Shown piece after piece: positions 1 to 27,589 of a stretch of 64,000 nt of DNA. Numbering within the stretch: the first letter of the stretch is position 1; every line of letters starts with the position of its first letter. The position numbers and the translations under genes are program-made. The notes under the pieces were generated by a model. That model did not search any database, had not been told where the DNA came from, and worked only from the letters and a program-made list of their open reading frames with translations. This stretch comes from Saccharopolyspora endophytica (lineage in GTDB: Bacteria; Actinomycetota; Actinomycetes; Mycobacteriales; Pseudonocardiaceae): assembly GCF_018070075.1 (NCBI RefSeq), contig NZ_JAGPXE010000011.1, forward strand, positions 186,001-250,000, read 5' to 3'.

Positions 1-3000
1 GGATGACTGCTCGCCGTCGCCGACCGGCAGCACGTGGCCCGGCAGTGCGATGGGGTCGCCGAGGACGACGGCGATGTCGCGGCGTCCGTCGTGCGGCTCG
101 CGGGCGTGTGCCGTGCGGATGTTGTCGACGAGCAGGACATCGCCTTCCCGCCATCGCTCGCCGACGGTGAACCGGTCGTAGACGGTGTTGATGCCGTCCA
201 CCACGGCGGCCGGAACGGGGGTGCCGTCCCCGGCGGCGGTGTCGAAGGGGAGTCCGCCGGGTCCGTAGACGTCGGTGAGGTACTCGCGGACGGCCGGGTC
301 GACGGTGAGCCCGTTGAGGAAGGCGATCTGGTTGAACCAGCAGGGTTCCCCGGTGCTCGGGTGGCGCACGACGGCGGCGCGGCGCTGCCGGGTGACGAGC
401 CGGTCCTCGGACAGCCAGGTGTTCTCGATGCCGGCGGCGGCGCAGTAGGCGTCGACGGCCGAGCGGTCGCTCGTGCCGAACGCCTCGGGCCAGGCGACTC
501 CCACGTCGTGGTACGCGCGTCGCAGCAGCCAGCCGTGCCGTTCGAACGGGGCGACGAGCTCGGAGGGCAGAGCGCCGAGGACGCGCTGGGAGTCGGCGAC
601 GGTGGTGCGGCCGCCGCTGCCGGGGGCGGTGAGGCAGCCGAACACGAGGGTGCCGGGGACGGTGTCGGCGTAGCTCAACTCGTGGTGCATGCACATCGGC
701 TCGTCGGCGGGCCAATGGCTGCCGGAGTAGACCTCGCGCGGGTAGGCGGTGCGGGGCGCGAAGCTCTCGCGTTCCGCCATCGCCTCGATGCCCAGCGCGG
801 AGGCGACGTCGGCGACATCGGCGGGCGTGCGGACGCCGAGGCCGCGCAGCAGGACGGCGCCGGACTCGGCGAGCGCCGCGCGTGCCGCGGCACGCGCCGT
901 CGCTGCGCGCCCCACGGGATCCGGGCCGTCCCCGGTGTCGAGCACGCGGAGCGCTTCAGGCTCGGTCGCGACGACCTGCGGTCGAGTTCCCGGCGCCGGT
1001 GCGGGGTTTGAGACTTCCGCACCTGTCGCCGACTTGCGGTCGACGAGGGCCGCGACGTCGGCGACCGTGGGGGTGTCCTTGAGGTCGGCGACGCTCACCA
1101 CGCGGTCGAGCGCCATCGACAGCCGGATCGCGGACAGCGAGGTGCCGCCGAGTTCGGCGAAGCGGGACTCCCGGCCGATGCGCTCCACGGGCACGTGCAG
1201 CAGGTCGGACCACAGGGCGGCGATGCGCCGTTCGGTGTCCGTGGCCAGCCCCGGTGCGCCGGTACCGGCTCCGTCGGTGCCCTCGGTGTCGCGAGTGCGG
1301 GCGGTGAGAGCGATCTTGTCGATCTTCCCGTTGCTGGACAGGGGAAGTTCGGGGAGGCGGTACAGCCGAGGCGGCACCATGTAGTCGGGCAGGGCGGTGC
1401 CCAGCGCTCGGGCCACGCCGGCGCCGTCGGGGGCGTCCTCACCGGTGTAGTAGGCGACGAGCTGGGGATCGTCCTGCGTTCCGGCGACGACGACCGCGCC
1501 GGAGAGCACGCCGGGCACCTGCAGCAGCCGGTCCTCGATCTCGCCGATCTCGATGCGGAACCCGCTGATCTTCACCTGGGAGTCGCGCCGCCCCAGGTAC
1601 TCGAAGTCGCCGGAGGGCAACCGGCGGCCGAAGTCGCCCGAGCGGTAGAGGCGGTCGTCAGGGCGGTACGGGTCGTGCCGGTAGACGGCGGCCGTGCGGT
1701 CGGGGTCGTTCAGGTAACCGCGGCCGACGCAGACCCCGGCCATCACGATCTCGCCCGGTGCTCCGATGGGCACGAGGTGCAACTGTTCGTCCACGACGTA
1801 CACGCGGCAGTTGCGGATGGTGTCGCCGAGCGGGATCGACCGGTGCCCGGGCAGCGCGTGCATGACGCCGTGGTTGGAGTCGTCGCTGACCTCGGTGAGC
1901 CCGTAGCAGTTGACCAGGGGGACGTCGGGGAAGACGGTGAACCAGCGGCGCACGAGCTCCTTCTTCAGCGCCTCCCCGGTCACGGCCATGACCCGCAGGT
2001 CCGGCAGCGCGGCCGCGGCGTCGGGCCGTTCCGCGAGCAGGAGTTCGAGGTAGGTCGGCACCAGCTGCGCCACCTCGACGCGATGCCGGGCCAGCAGGTC
2101 GACGAACCGGTGCACGTCGACCACGGCCTCCTGCTCGACGAGGAGGGCGCGACCGCACAGCAGCAGCGGTGCGACCAGCTGCCACAGGGAGATGTCGAAG
2201 CACTGCGGTGCGGTCTGCGCGACGGTGTCGCCCTCCCGCATGCCGAGATCCTCGATCTTGGCGTAGACGTGGTTGAGGAAACCGTCGTGCTCGCACAGCG
2301 CGCCCTTGGGTTCACCGGTGGAGCCCGAGGTGAAGTAGACGTAGGCCAGTTGGTCACCGGCGACGGAGATCGCCGGGTCGTGGGTGGGTCCGTCGCCGTC
2401 GATCACCTCGCGCACGTCCAGGCGGCGGACCGCGTCGCGGTCGGCGAGCGCCTCGTCCAGCGGCGGCACGTCGCGCTCGGCGAGCACCCAACGGCATTCC
2501 GCGCGGGTGAGGGTCCTCGCCATGCGCCCGCCGGGGAAGTGCGGCTCCAGCGGCAGGTAGCAACCGCCCGCCTTGAACACGGCGAGCACGGCGGCCAGCC
2601 AGTCCGGGGTGCGCTCGGTGACGACGGCGACCACGTCCTCCGCGCGCAGCCCCTGCCGGTGCAGTGCCCAGGCGATCTTGTTGGCGTCCTCGTTGACCTC
2701 GCGGTAGGTCCGGGTGGCCGCGCCGTGCACGACGGCGACCGCGTCGGGGTGGAGCCGGACGCGCTCCTCGACGAGTTCGTGGAGGCGCCGTCCCGGCAAC
2801 GGTCTCACGGGACCGGAGCCGGCGGCGATGACCTCCTCGGCCTCCGCCTCCGAGAGCAGCCCTTCCCGCGTGTGCGGCGCGTCGGGAGCCTCGATCGCCA
2901 GCTGCTGAGCGCGTCGGACGTAGCGCTCGAGGCGGTCGGCGGCGATGTGCGGTTGGGCAACGGCACCGTCCCACGCTTCGTCGGCCGCCGCCCGTCCGTC

Positions 3001-3165
3001 CGCTGTGGACACTCGCAGGACCAGGTCGCGCCACGTCGCCTCGGACGGCAGCACCGGCGTTCCCACGACCACCGACGCGACCTTCAGCCGTGCGGCGCGC
3101 AGCACCGCCTCCTCGTCGGTACCGCAGGAACGGGCCAACTCGGCGCCGGATGCTGTGTCCCGCAT
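1..3165 (-). CDS. Stand-alone NRPS A-PCP fused to a TauD-like Fe(II)/2-oxoglutarate hydroxylase (3' end cut)
   Basis: The frame opens at ATG 3165 and stays open to base 1, giving 1,055 visible codons with no stop. About 110 N-terminal residues have no clear family; a short part faintly resembles a C-domain remnant. An A domain follows ([10 protein letters not shown] near residue 280, FDISLWQ near 323). Its ten-residue pocket reads DIWQATCDDK by alignment to GrsA; two acidic residues at positions 330/331 suggest a cationic side chain (inference). A PCP follows (LGGTSLSA, residue about 672), then a TauD/SyrP-type dioxygenase: HHE iron motif near 826, distal His in TAHARE near 1017, and RRD for 2-oxoglutarate. 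There is no condensation or thioesterase domain in the visible part. The likely role is to activate an amino acid, hydroxylate it on the PCP and hand it to the A-less module 3 of the upstream NRPS. It starts 46 bases after that gene's stop. Domain calls are firm; substrate and transfer are inference. Confidence 0.9.
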   Translation of the reverse strand, partial: MRDTASGAELARSCGTDEEAVLRAARLKVASVVVGTPVLPSEATWRDLVLRVSTADGRAAADEAWDGAVAQPHIAADRLERYVRRAQQLAIEAPDAPHTREGLLSEAEAEEVIAAGSGPVRPLPGRRLHELVEERVRLHPDAVAVVHGAATRTYREVNEDANKIAWALHRQGLRAEDVVAVVTERTPDWLAAVLAVFKAGGCYLPLEPHFPGGRMARTLTRAECRWVLAERDVPPLDEALADRDAVRRLDVREVIDGDGPTHDPAISVAGDQLAYVYFTSGSTGEPKGALCEHDGFLNHVYAKIEDLGMREGDTVAQTAPQCFDISLWQLVAPLLLCGRALLVEQEAVVDVHRFVDLLARHRVEVAQLVPTYLELLLAERPDAAAALPDLRVMAVTGEALKKELVRRWFTVFPDVPLVNCYGLTEVSDDSNHGVMHALPGHRSIPLGDTIRNCRVYVVDEQLHLVPIGAPGEIVMAGVCVGRGYLNDPDRTAAVYRHDPYRPDDRLYRSGDFGRRLPSGDFEYLGRRDSQVKISGFRIEIGEIEDRLLQVPGVLSGAVVVAGTQDDPQLVAYYTGEDAPDGAGVARALGTALPDYMVPPRLYRLPELPLSSNGKIDKIALTARTRDTEGTDGAGTGAPGLATDTERRIAALWSDLLHVPVERIGRESRFAELGGTSLSAIRLSMALDRVVSVADLKDTPTVADVAALVDRKSATGAEVSNPAPAPGTRPQVVATEPEALRVLDTGDGPDPVGRAATARAAARAALAESGAVLLRGLGVRTPADVADVASALGIEAMAERESFAPRTAYPREVYSGSHWPADEPMCMHHELSYADTVPGTLVFGCLTAPGSGGRTTVADSQRVLGALPSELVAPFERHGWLLRRAYHDVGVAWPEAFGTSDRSAVDAYCAAAGIENTWLSEDRLVTRQRRAAVVRHPSTGEPCWFNQIAFLNGLTVDPAVREYLTDVYGPGGLPFDTAAGDGTPVPAAVVDGINTVYDRFTVGERWREGDVLLVDNIRTAHAREPHDGRRDIAVVLGDPIALPGHVLPVGDGEQSS

Positions 3166-3170
3166 GGGTT

Positions 3171-3177
3171 CTCCTCT
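3171..3177 (-). promoter_or_regulatory. Ribosome binding site of the A-PCP-dioxygenase gene
   Basis: AGAGGAG lies five bases upstream of ATG 3165 in the 46-base gap after the large NRPS stop. It fixes the start, because no other in-frame start nearby has a comparable site. Confidence 0.75.
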
Positions 3178-3211
3178 TTCTCGCTCGGTGAAGCGGCGGA
3201 CGATGCCGGTG

Positions 3212-21814
<18,603 letters not shown>

Positions 21815-21819
21815 GGACA

Positions 21820-21826
21820 CTCCTCT
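21820..21826 (-). promoter_or_regulatory. Ribosome binding site of the six-module NRPS
   Basis: AGAGGAG is followed by five bases and GTG 21814. It sits in the 44-base gap after the amidinotransferase stop and overlaps the alternative GTG at 21820, which argues against that start. Confidence 0.7.
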
Positions 21827-21858
21827 GGTTTGTTCGGGTCGCCCGATTCGCGGCCGGA

Positions 21859-23007
21859 TCAGCCGAGGTAGTCCTCGGCACCGCCGGTGCGCACGGTGTC
21901 CAAGGTGAAGCAGTGGAAACCGCCGCCGAAGAGCCGCCGGTGCCGGTGCCGGATCGGCACCGCGTCGAAGCCGTGCTCTTCCAAGGTGGTGATGAGCGTC
22001 TTGCACGCGTCGTTGACCAGAACCGTGTTCTCGTCGACCGACAGCACGTTGAGGTCGATGTAGGGGCTTGCCGGGATCGGGTCGCCGTTCTCGTACTGCG
22101 GGTAGTCGTCGATGCCGGGCGGCGGCGGGACGATGATGTCCCAGCTCCGCAGGGCTTCCGGCAGGTAATCGGCGACGCCCGGGTCGCGCAGCAGCAGGGT
22201 GCCGGGGCGCAGCGGGACGACGACGCTGTCGATGTGGCTCTGCGTGAGCTTGTCCATGCGGTGCACGCGGAAGCGCCCGCGGAGGTGCCGTTCCAACCAC
22301 TCGTAGGCGAGCGCGTGGTTGGCGTTGGACACGTTGACGATCAGGTCGCGGCCGAGGCGGAGGCAGTTTGCGCCGTCGATCATCAGCTCGGCCCCGACGT
22401 CGTAGGCCGAGTCCTGCGGGTCGAGGGGGACTTCGATGTTCGGAGCGGCGTGGGCCACGTTCTCCGGGTCGAAGGAGTGGTCGGTCATCATGGGGCGCGG
22501 CATGGTCGTCCAGCGGGCGCCCTGCCGGAAGTAGTCCTGGAAGACCGGTTTGAGGAACTGCGTCTCGAAGTACCGGTCGCGCAGCATCGGCGGGCACTCG
22601 ACGATCTCGTCACCGAGGATCAGCGTGTTGTCGCGGATGTTGAGCGGCGGTGTGACCGTGGCTTCGAAGGCGGGAGTGGCGACCCTGGTGACGCCGGGGT
22701 CGAGCCGCAGCGGGCGGTGCACGGTGACGCCGAGCGCGGCCAGCTGGTCGGCGACGCCCTCGACGTCTTCGACGAGTTCGCCGAGGAACCGCTCCTTCAT
22801 CTCCAGCCGGTGCGGGGTGTTGCGCTCACGACGTTCCTCGCTGTCGCGCCAGGTGGACAACGAGGGGTAGTAGCCGCGGGCGCCGGAGATGTTGTCGCTG
22901 ATGAACATGTCGAAGGACATGTCCCGCACGCGGTCGAGGTAGCCCTCCGCGGAGCCGACGATGACCTCTTTGAGCGGGGTGAAGTCGTCGTAGCAGTTCA
23001 GGCGCAT
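21859..23007 (-). CDS. L-arginine amidinotransferase (glycine amidinotransferase family)
   Basis: 382 residues, a normal length for the AGAT/StrB1/CyrA family, which moves the amidino group of arginine onto an amine and releases ornithine. The catalytic Cys is in [10 protein letters not shown] near residue 364, a conserved His lies in QSHIDS near 260, and the acidic region is in [13 protein letters not shown]. The start MRLNCYDDF follows AAAGGAC at seven bases. It sits 43 bases after the aminotransferase and 44 before the NRPS, so it is expressed with them. In other natural product clusters this family supplies guanidino building blocks (guanidinoacetate in cylindrospermopsin, scyllo-inosamine in streptomycin). 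The acceptor here is unknown. Candidates are a diamino acid such as DABA or another amine of the peptide, which would give a guanidine side chain. Family assignment is firm; the substrate is inference. Confidence 0.9.
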   Translation of the reverse strand: MRLNCYDDFTPLKEVIVGSAEGYLDRVRDMSFDMFISDNISGARGYYPSLSTWRDSEERRERNTPHRLEMKERFLGELVEDVEGVADQLAALGVTVHRPLRLDPGVTRVATPAFEATVTPPLNIRDNTLILGDEIVECPPMLRDRYFETQFLKPVFQDYFRQGARWTTMPRPMMTDHSFDPENVAHAAPNIEVPLDPQDSAYDVGAELMIDGANCLRLGRDLIVNVSNANHALAYEWLERHLRGRFRVHRMDKLTQSHIDSVVVPLRPGTLLLRDPGVADYLPEALRSWDIIVPPPPGIDDYPQYENGDPIPASPYIDLNVLSVDENTVLVNDACKTLITTLEEHGFDAVPIRHRHRRLFGGGFHCFTLDTVRTGGAEDYLG

Positions 23008-23050
23008 CGGCGGTGTCCTTTCGCGACGGTCCGGGGGGCTTCGAGCCGGG

Positions 23051-24358
23051 TCATGCCGCGGTCTTCTCGCGGAGGAAGGCCGCGAGCCGCTTGACGCCCT
23101 GCTCGATCTGGTCGGGGTCGAGGTAGCTGCACGAGAGCCGGAGTTGGCGATCGCAGCGGTCGGTGAGGGAGAACTGGCCCATCGGCGTCCACAGCACGCC
23201 GTGCTCGGCGGCCGAGACCTCCAGCAGCGCGAGGTCCGCGGGGACGGGGATGTCGATGCGGACGAAGAAGCCACCGGCGGGCCGCTGCACCGTGATGCCG
23301 GGCGGCAGGGCGTCGCCGAGGTGCCGGTCCAGCGCGTCCAGCAGGCATCCCAGGTTGCGCCGGTAGCGCTGCGCCTTGGGGCGTCCGAGTTCGGCCAGCG
23401 AACGGCCGTGCTCCAGCAGCAGGCCGCCGACGACCGCCTGGGCCAGCGGCGGGGTGTTGACGGTGGTCATGGTCTTGAGGACGGCCAGTTCCTCGGCCAA
23501 AGCCCGTTCGCCGGCATCGTGCTGGACGCGCTGGTCGGCGACGGCGTACCCGACGCGGGCGCCGGGGAAGCCCACCTTCGCGAACGTGCCGACGTGCACG
23601 ACGCGACGACGGCCGTCCAAGGCCTTGAGGCCGGGCAGGCCGTCGTCCTCCGGCGCGGTGAACCCGTACGCGTTGTCCTCGATGAGCAGCAGGTCCTCCC
23701 GGTCCGCCAGGTCGAGCAGCGCGTGCCGGGTGGCCAGTGGCATGCGGGCGCCGCCGGGATTGGAGAAGTCGGGAGCGACGTAGCAGGCCCGGACCCGGCG
23801 ACCCCCCTGGCGGGCCTCGCGGCACTGGGCGGCGAGGTGATCGACGTCGAGTCCGGCCTCCCCTTCGCGGAGGGGGACGACGGGGATGTCGAGCAGCCGC
23901 GCGGCCCCGGTGATGCCCGCGTAGCAGGGGTCGGCGATGCCGAGGACGTCGCCGCCGCCGGAGTGCCGGAACAGCGCGCGCAGCGTCAGCAGCAACGCCT
24001 CTTGGGCGCCGACGGTGACCACGATCGCTCGGGGATCGGCGTGGATGCCCTGGTCCGCGCCGATCGCCTCGGCGACGAGATCGTTGATCAGGCCCTGCGC
24101 GGGGCCGTACTCGTAGAGCGCGCGCTGCGCGCTGTCCGGGGTGAAGCCGCGTTCGTCGACGAGGTGGGCGACGAACCGGTCGGTCAGCGCGCGGGTGTCG
24201 ATGTCCCGCATGAAATCCGGGTGCGGGGCACCGGGAGCGAAGGAGATGGCCTCGGGGTACCGGCTCATCACCTCGTTGAGGAAACCGATGGCGCCGAGCG
24301 CCGGGTCCCGCACTGAAGCGTGCAGGTCGTCGGCGTGCAGGTCGGGTGTGCCGGTCAT
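23051..24358 (-). CDS. PLP-dependent aminotransferase, probably 3,5-dihydroxyphenylglyoxylate to Dpg (HpgT-like)
   Basis: 435 residues, fold type I aminotransferase of the class I/MocR-like group. Visible motifs are the PLP-lysine segment GTFAKVGFPGARVGY (Lys near 257), DNAYGF in the cofactor-binding region, and RLSCSY near the C terminus with the substrate-carboxylate Arg. ATG 24358 overlaps the dpgC stop as ATGA, which fixes the start and implies translational coupling. In glycopeptide clusters HpgT-type aminotransferases convert aryl glyoxylates to hydroxy- and dihydroxyphenylglycine. Position directly after dpgC supports that role. The gene carries no unusual features. Assignment to Dpg rather than another keto acid rests on context. 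Confidence 0.85.
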   Translation of the reverse strand: MTGTPDLHADDLHASVRDPALGAIGFLNEVMSRYPEAISFAPGAPHPDFMRDIDTRALTDRFVAHLVDERGFTPDSAQRALYEYGPAQGLINDLVAEAIGADQGIHADPRAIVVTVGAQEALLLTLRALFRHSGGGDVLGIADPCYAGITGAARLLDIPVVPLREGEAGLDVDHLAAQCREARQGGRRVRACYVAPDFSNPGGARMPLATRHALLDLADREDLLLIEDNAYGFTAPEDDGLPGLKALDGRRRVVHVGTFAKVGFPGARVGYAVADQRVQHDAGERALAEELAVLKTMTTVNTPPLAQAVVGGLLLEHGRSLAELGRPKAQRYRRNLGCLLDALDRHLGDALPPGITVQRPAGGFFVRIDIPVPADLALLEVSAAEHGVLWTPMGQFSLTDRCDRQLRLSCSYLDPDQIEQGVKRLAAFLREKTAA

Positions 24359-25677
24359 GATGCGCTCCGCTCCGCGGCGCGACGCCGCTCCCGCTCCCGC
24401 CACCTGCGTTCGACCTTCTCCAGCACGTCCGGGGCGTAGGCGCGTTCGGCCTGCGCGACGGCGAACTCGGCGAGGTAGTCACGGAACAGGTCGAGGGGTT
24501 CCTCCGCGACGGCGAGCATGTGCCGGTTGGCCGCGACGGCCGGTGCGGACAGGGCTCGCGCGGCGCGGTCGAGGGCCTCGTCCACGCCGTCGGGCGGAAC
24601 GATCTCGTCGCAGACGAGCCGCGCCTCGGGGTCGGCCGCCGCGATCCGCCGCCCGCCGAGCAGCACCTGGCGGGCCAGGCGCGCGCCGGTGTGCCTGGTG
24701 AGCCTGAGGTTGCCGAGACCGGGCACGATGCCCTCCTCGGCGGCGGGCAGGCTGACGTAGGAGTTCTCCGCCGCGATCACGTGGTCGACGACGAGCAGGA
24801 GTTGCATGCCGCCACCGATGGCGAACGCGTCGACGGCACCGATCCACGGTTTGCTGGTCATCCGTTGCGCCACCGCGCCGGGCGCCGGGTCGGTCAGCAG
24901 GCCCCGCAGGATCTTGTTCAGGTAGCCGAGCTCGCGGCCGAGGAGGAACTCGACGAACGGGATCCGCCCGTCGCGCAGATCGGTGAGGTCGATGCCCGCG
25001 CTGAACACGCGCCGCCCTCGGTACTTCGGGTGGTCGACGGTGCCGCCGCGCAGGACGCCGACCGCGACCGCGTCGTCGAGCAGGACCAGGTCGACGGCCG
25101 TGTCGAGGTCGGCGATCAACCGCTCGTCCTCGGCGTTGAGCCGTGCGGCGTTGCGGAATTCGACGTGGGCCGTCGTGCCCCGGCGGGTCACGAGCACCGT
25201 GTCCAGCTCGGCCCGGCCGTCGGCGCGGAAGGCGTCGACGAGGTCGAGGGCGCGCGGCGTCGGCCGCAGCATCGTCTCGACGAGGTGGCGGCCCACCGTG
25301 GGAGAGCGCAGCACGGCACCGCAGAACAGGCCCTGGTCGATCTCGCGGCCTTCCTTGTGCGCCTGGACGTGCGCGCGTTCGGCGGCCATCTGCTCGCGGG
25401 TCGGCACCAGACCGGGGAAGCGCTCGGCCGCCGCGACGACGAGTTCCGGCAGCCGGACCGGACGGGTCAGCCCGTCGGTGAGCAGGCCGTAGATCGTCTC
25501 GGTGTGGCGGGCGAGGAAGGCCCGGCGGACCTGGCGGGCGTCCGCGTGGATGCGGGCGGCCTGCTCCTGCTCGTCCGGGGTGCGGTCGGGTCGTGGTGGC
25601 AGCGCGGCGAGCCGCCGCTCCCCCGCCTCGGTGAACGTGGCGAGGCGGGCGACGTCCTGGTCGAGCGAGTCGGTCAT
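24355..25677 (-). CDS. dpgC: DpgC, 3,5-dihydroxyphenylacetyl-CoA 1,2-dioxygenase
   Basis: 440 residues, close to the length of known DpgC enzymes and much longer than ordinary crotonases. The C-terminal half is a crotonase fold (GAVDAFAIGGGMQLLLVVDH near residues 280-300, then VSLPAAEEGIVPGLG). An alpha-helical N-terminal region typical of DpgC precedes it. The family uses oxygen without metal or organic cofactor to turn 3,5-dihydroxyphenylacetyl-CoA into 3,5-dihydroxyphenylglyoxylate. ATG 25677 overlaps the dpgB stop (ATGA), and its own stop overlaps the aminotransferase start. Placement between dpgB and the aminotransferase completes the route from malonyl-CoA to Dpg. Confidence 0.93.
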   Translation of the reverse strand: MTDSLDQDVARLATFTEAGERRLAALPPRPDRTPDEQEQAARIHADARQVRRAFLARHTETIYGLLTDGLTRPVRLPELVVAAAERFPGLVPTREQMAAERAHVQAHKEGREIDQGLFCGAVLRSPTVGRHLVETMLRPTPRALDLVDAFRADGRAELDTVLVTRRGTTAHVEFRNAARLNAEDERLIADLDTAVDLVLLDDAVAVGVLRGGTVDHPKYRGRRVFSAGIDLTDLRDGRIPFVEFLLGRELGYLNKILRGLLTDPAPGAVAQRMTSKPWIGAVDAFAIGGGMQLLLVVDHVIAAENSYVSLPAAEEGIVPGLGNLRLTRHTGARLARQVLLGGRRIAAADPEARLVCDEIVPPDGVDEALDRAARALSAPAVAANRHMLAVAEEPLDLFRDYLAEFAVAQAERAYAPDVLEKVERRWRERERRRAAERSAS

Positions 25678-26408
25678 CCGTCGGCCTCGCTCTCCGAACC
25701 GTCCGCCGCGGCGACCGCGCGCAGCCGTCGCAGCTCGCGGTCGCAGGCCGCGAGGTGCGCGCCGAGCGCGTCGTCGTACTCGGCGGACGCGGCTTCCTCC
25801 AGGAGGCGCCGCCGGATGCGGGTCTCGTGGTCGGACAGCCGTCCGCGCAGCACGACGGCGGCCTGCACCGCCTCCGCGAGGTCGTCGCTGACCTGGTCGA
25901 TGATGCCGAGCTCCAGGGCTTCGGCCGCCGGGATGTCGGTGCCCCACATGACGAGTCGGCGCGCCCGCGCCAAGCCGATGTGGTGCACGAGCCGGTAGAG
26001 GGACATGCCCGGCCAGTAGTGACCGTCGTTGACCGGCAGCATGAGCGTCAGGTCGGGAGTGCCGATGCGGAAGTCCGCGGTGAGCATCAGATCGAGGACC
26101 GGCCCCCCGCAGGTGCCTTCGGCGACGGCGATGTTGACGGCGTCGAGGCGTTCCAGCCGCCGCACGGCGCGCTCCCAGCGGTTGACGTCCTGGATCGAGA
26201 CGTCACCGGGCCACTCGCGCGGCTGGGCGGGGGCGGGCGGGAACCGCAGGACGGCGACCGTCCGCTCCCGCTGGTCCTCCACCTGCTCGCACACCTCGTT
26301 GACGGCGGCCGTCAGCTCGGGAAGCGGCATCCCGCCGTCCAGCCGGGCCGAGACCCCCAACGCGTCGGGCAGCTCGATCCTCGTGTCCGCATGCATCTCC
26401 GCAGCCAC
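25674..26408 (-). CDS. dpgB: DpgB, crotonase-family partner of DpgA
   Basis: About 244 residues from GTG 26408 (VAAEMHADTR). GAGG lies six bases before this GTG. An internal ATG at 26396 is an alternative but has a poorer site. The fold is enoyl-CoA hydratase/isomerase-like: GGPVLDLMLTADFRIG, then LPVNDGHYWPGMSLYRLVHHIG, then ALELGIIDQV. In glycopeptide producers DpgB raises the rate of DpgA and helps the dehydration/aromatization of the tetraketide. It lies eight bases after dpgA and overlaps dpgC by ATGA. DpgD, the usual second helper, is not in the window. A DpgD identity is less likely because the gene sits in the dpgA-dpgB-dpgC position. Confidence 0.88.
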   Translation of the reverse strand: MAAEMHADTRIELPDALGVSARLDGGMPLPELTAAVNEVCEQVEDQRERTVAVLRFPPAPAQPREWPGDVSIQDVNRWERAVRRLERLDAVNIAVAEGTCGGPVLDLMLTADFRIGTPDLTLMLPVNDGHYWPGMSLYRLVHHIGLARARRLVMWGTDIPAAEALELGIIDQVSDDLAEAVQAAVVLRGRLSDHETRIRRRLLEEAASAEYDDALGAHLAACDRELRRLRAVAAADGSESEADG

Positions 26409-26416
26409 CCCTTTCC

Positions 26417-27496
26417 TCACCAGCGCACCAGGGCCGTCTCGAGGGTCGATCCGGGCCCCATCGTCATCAGCACTCCGAGATCGCCTGGTGCGGTGGCCTT
26501 CTCGGCTCGCAGCCGCTCGTAGGAGAACAGGAACGAACCGCTGGAGAGGTTGCCGTGGTCCCGCAGCACGCCGGTGGTGTGCCGCACGTCGTGCCGGGAC
26601 AGGCCGAGGTTCACGCGCACCGCGTCGATGACCTTCTTGCCGCCGGAATGCACCACCCAGTGCGCGATCTCGCCCGCGCGCACCCCCGTGCCTTCGAGGA
26701 GCCGCCCCACAGCGGTCTCGGCGTTCGCGCCGACCACGTACGGGACTTCGGGATCGAGGTAGAAGCTGAACTTGCCGTGGTCGTCGTCCCAGTCGTAACG
26801 CATCGCGCCGACCGCTTCGGGGATGATGTGACTGGTGAACCGAAGCAGGGCCGGGCCCCGCTCCTCGGCTTCGGGCCCGGCGGCGCGCACGGCGACGGCC
26901 GCCGCCCCGTCGCCGAACAGGCTGTTGACGATCGCGGAGCGCATCGTGGAGTCGAAGACGTACGCGGCGGAGCACGCCTCGACGCACACCATGAGCGCCA
27001 GCTCGCCGGGATGACCGGCGGACCAGCCGGACACGGCGTTGAGCCCGTTGAGACCGGCGTTGCAGCCCATGCCGACCACGTCGAGCCGTTGGCACGACGG
27101 CTCGATGCCGAGCTCCTTGATGAGCAGCGCCGAGAAACCCGGGGTGACGAACCCGGTGGAGGTCACGCAGCACAGGTATCGGATGTCGCCGACGTCGGCA
27201 CCGACATCCTCCAGGCAGCGCTCGACGGCCTCGCGCCCCATCCGCACGCCGGTTTCGGTGTGCTTGGCCAGCAGCTCGCCCTGGGTCTCGAGGACGGGCG
27301 TCCCGTCGGGACCGAGCGGCGGCAGGGTGAGGTTGCGCCGCTCGATCGAACCGCTGAGGAACGCGGAGCGGACCTTGGCGTCGGTGATGCCGTAGGTGCT
27401 GAGGATTTCGTGCTGCGTGTAGGAATTCGGCGGCACCGCGGTACCGACACCGACGAGGTTCGGGGCGTGAGCTTCCGGTCTGGTGGCTACTACCAC
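26417..27496 (-). CDS. dpgA: DpgA, type III polyketide synthase (3,5-dihydroxyphenylacetyl-CoA synthase)
   Basis: 359 residues from GTG 27496, chosen for a strong GGAGGA four bases upstream. An upstream in-frame GTG at 27574 would add 26 residues but has no clear ribosome site. This is a chalcone-synthase-like enzyme with the Cys-His-Asn triad: GMGCNAG (Cys), VVHSGGKK (His) and RDHGNLSSGS (Asn). DpgA condenses four malonyl-CoA into 3,5-dihydroxyphenylacetyl-CoA, the first step to Dpg. It lies 93 bases after the last type I PKS gene, the widest gap in the window, and is followed directly by dpgB, dpgC and an aminotransferase. Family membership is clear. The Dpg product rests on the complete dpgABC context rather than on active-site detail. 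Confidence 0.93.
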   Translation of the reverse strand: MVVATRPEAHAPNLVGVGTAVPPNSYTQHEILSTYGITDAKVRSAFLSGSIERRNLTLPPLGPDGTPVLETQGELLAKHTETGVRMGREAVERCLEDVGADVGDIRYLCCVTSTGFVTPGFSALLIKELGIEPSCQRLDVVGMGCNAGLNGLNAVSGWSAGHPGELALMVCVEACSAAYVFDSTMRSAIVNSLFGDGAAAVAVRAAGPEAEERGPALLRFTSHIIPEAVGAMRYDWDDDHGKFSFYLDPEVPYVVGANAETAVGRLLEGTGVRAGEIAHWVVHSGGKKVIDAVRVNLGLSRHDVRHTTGVLRDHGNLSSGSFLFSYERLRAEKATAPGDLGVLMTMGPGSTLETALVRW

Positions 27497-27500
27497 TTCG

Positions 27501-27506
27501 TCCTCC
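27501..27506 (-). promoter_or_regulatory. Ribosome binding site of dpgA
   Basis: GGAGGA precedes GTG 27496 by four bases, with a second GGAGG just upstream. This supports the shorter dpgA start. Confidence 0.6.
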
Positions 27507-27589
27507 GTCCTCCGCCACATCTCGGTGTCCGGGCAATGCTTTCCGAGCGCGCCGCGCGTGACACCAGTACTCACCGCCGTTACGGGCCT

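Noticed and set aside
21815..22597. An N-terminal extension of the NRPS by 261 residues, to 22597
   Set aside because: It would overlap the amidinotransferase almost entirely and reads as arginine/proline-rich sequence. AGAGGAG and GTG 21814 with the C-domain start directly after are far better.
26417..27496. DpgA as a general chalcone/naphthalene synthase unrelated to Dpg
   Set aside because: The contiguous dpgB and dpgC homologs and an aminotransferase make the Dpg route much more likely.
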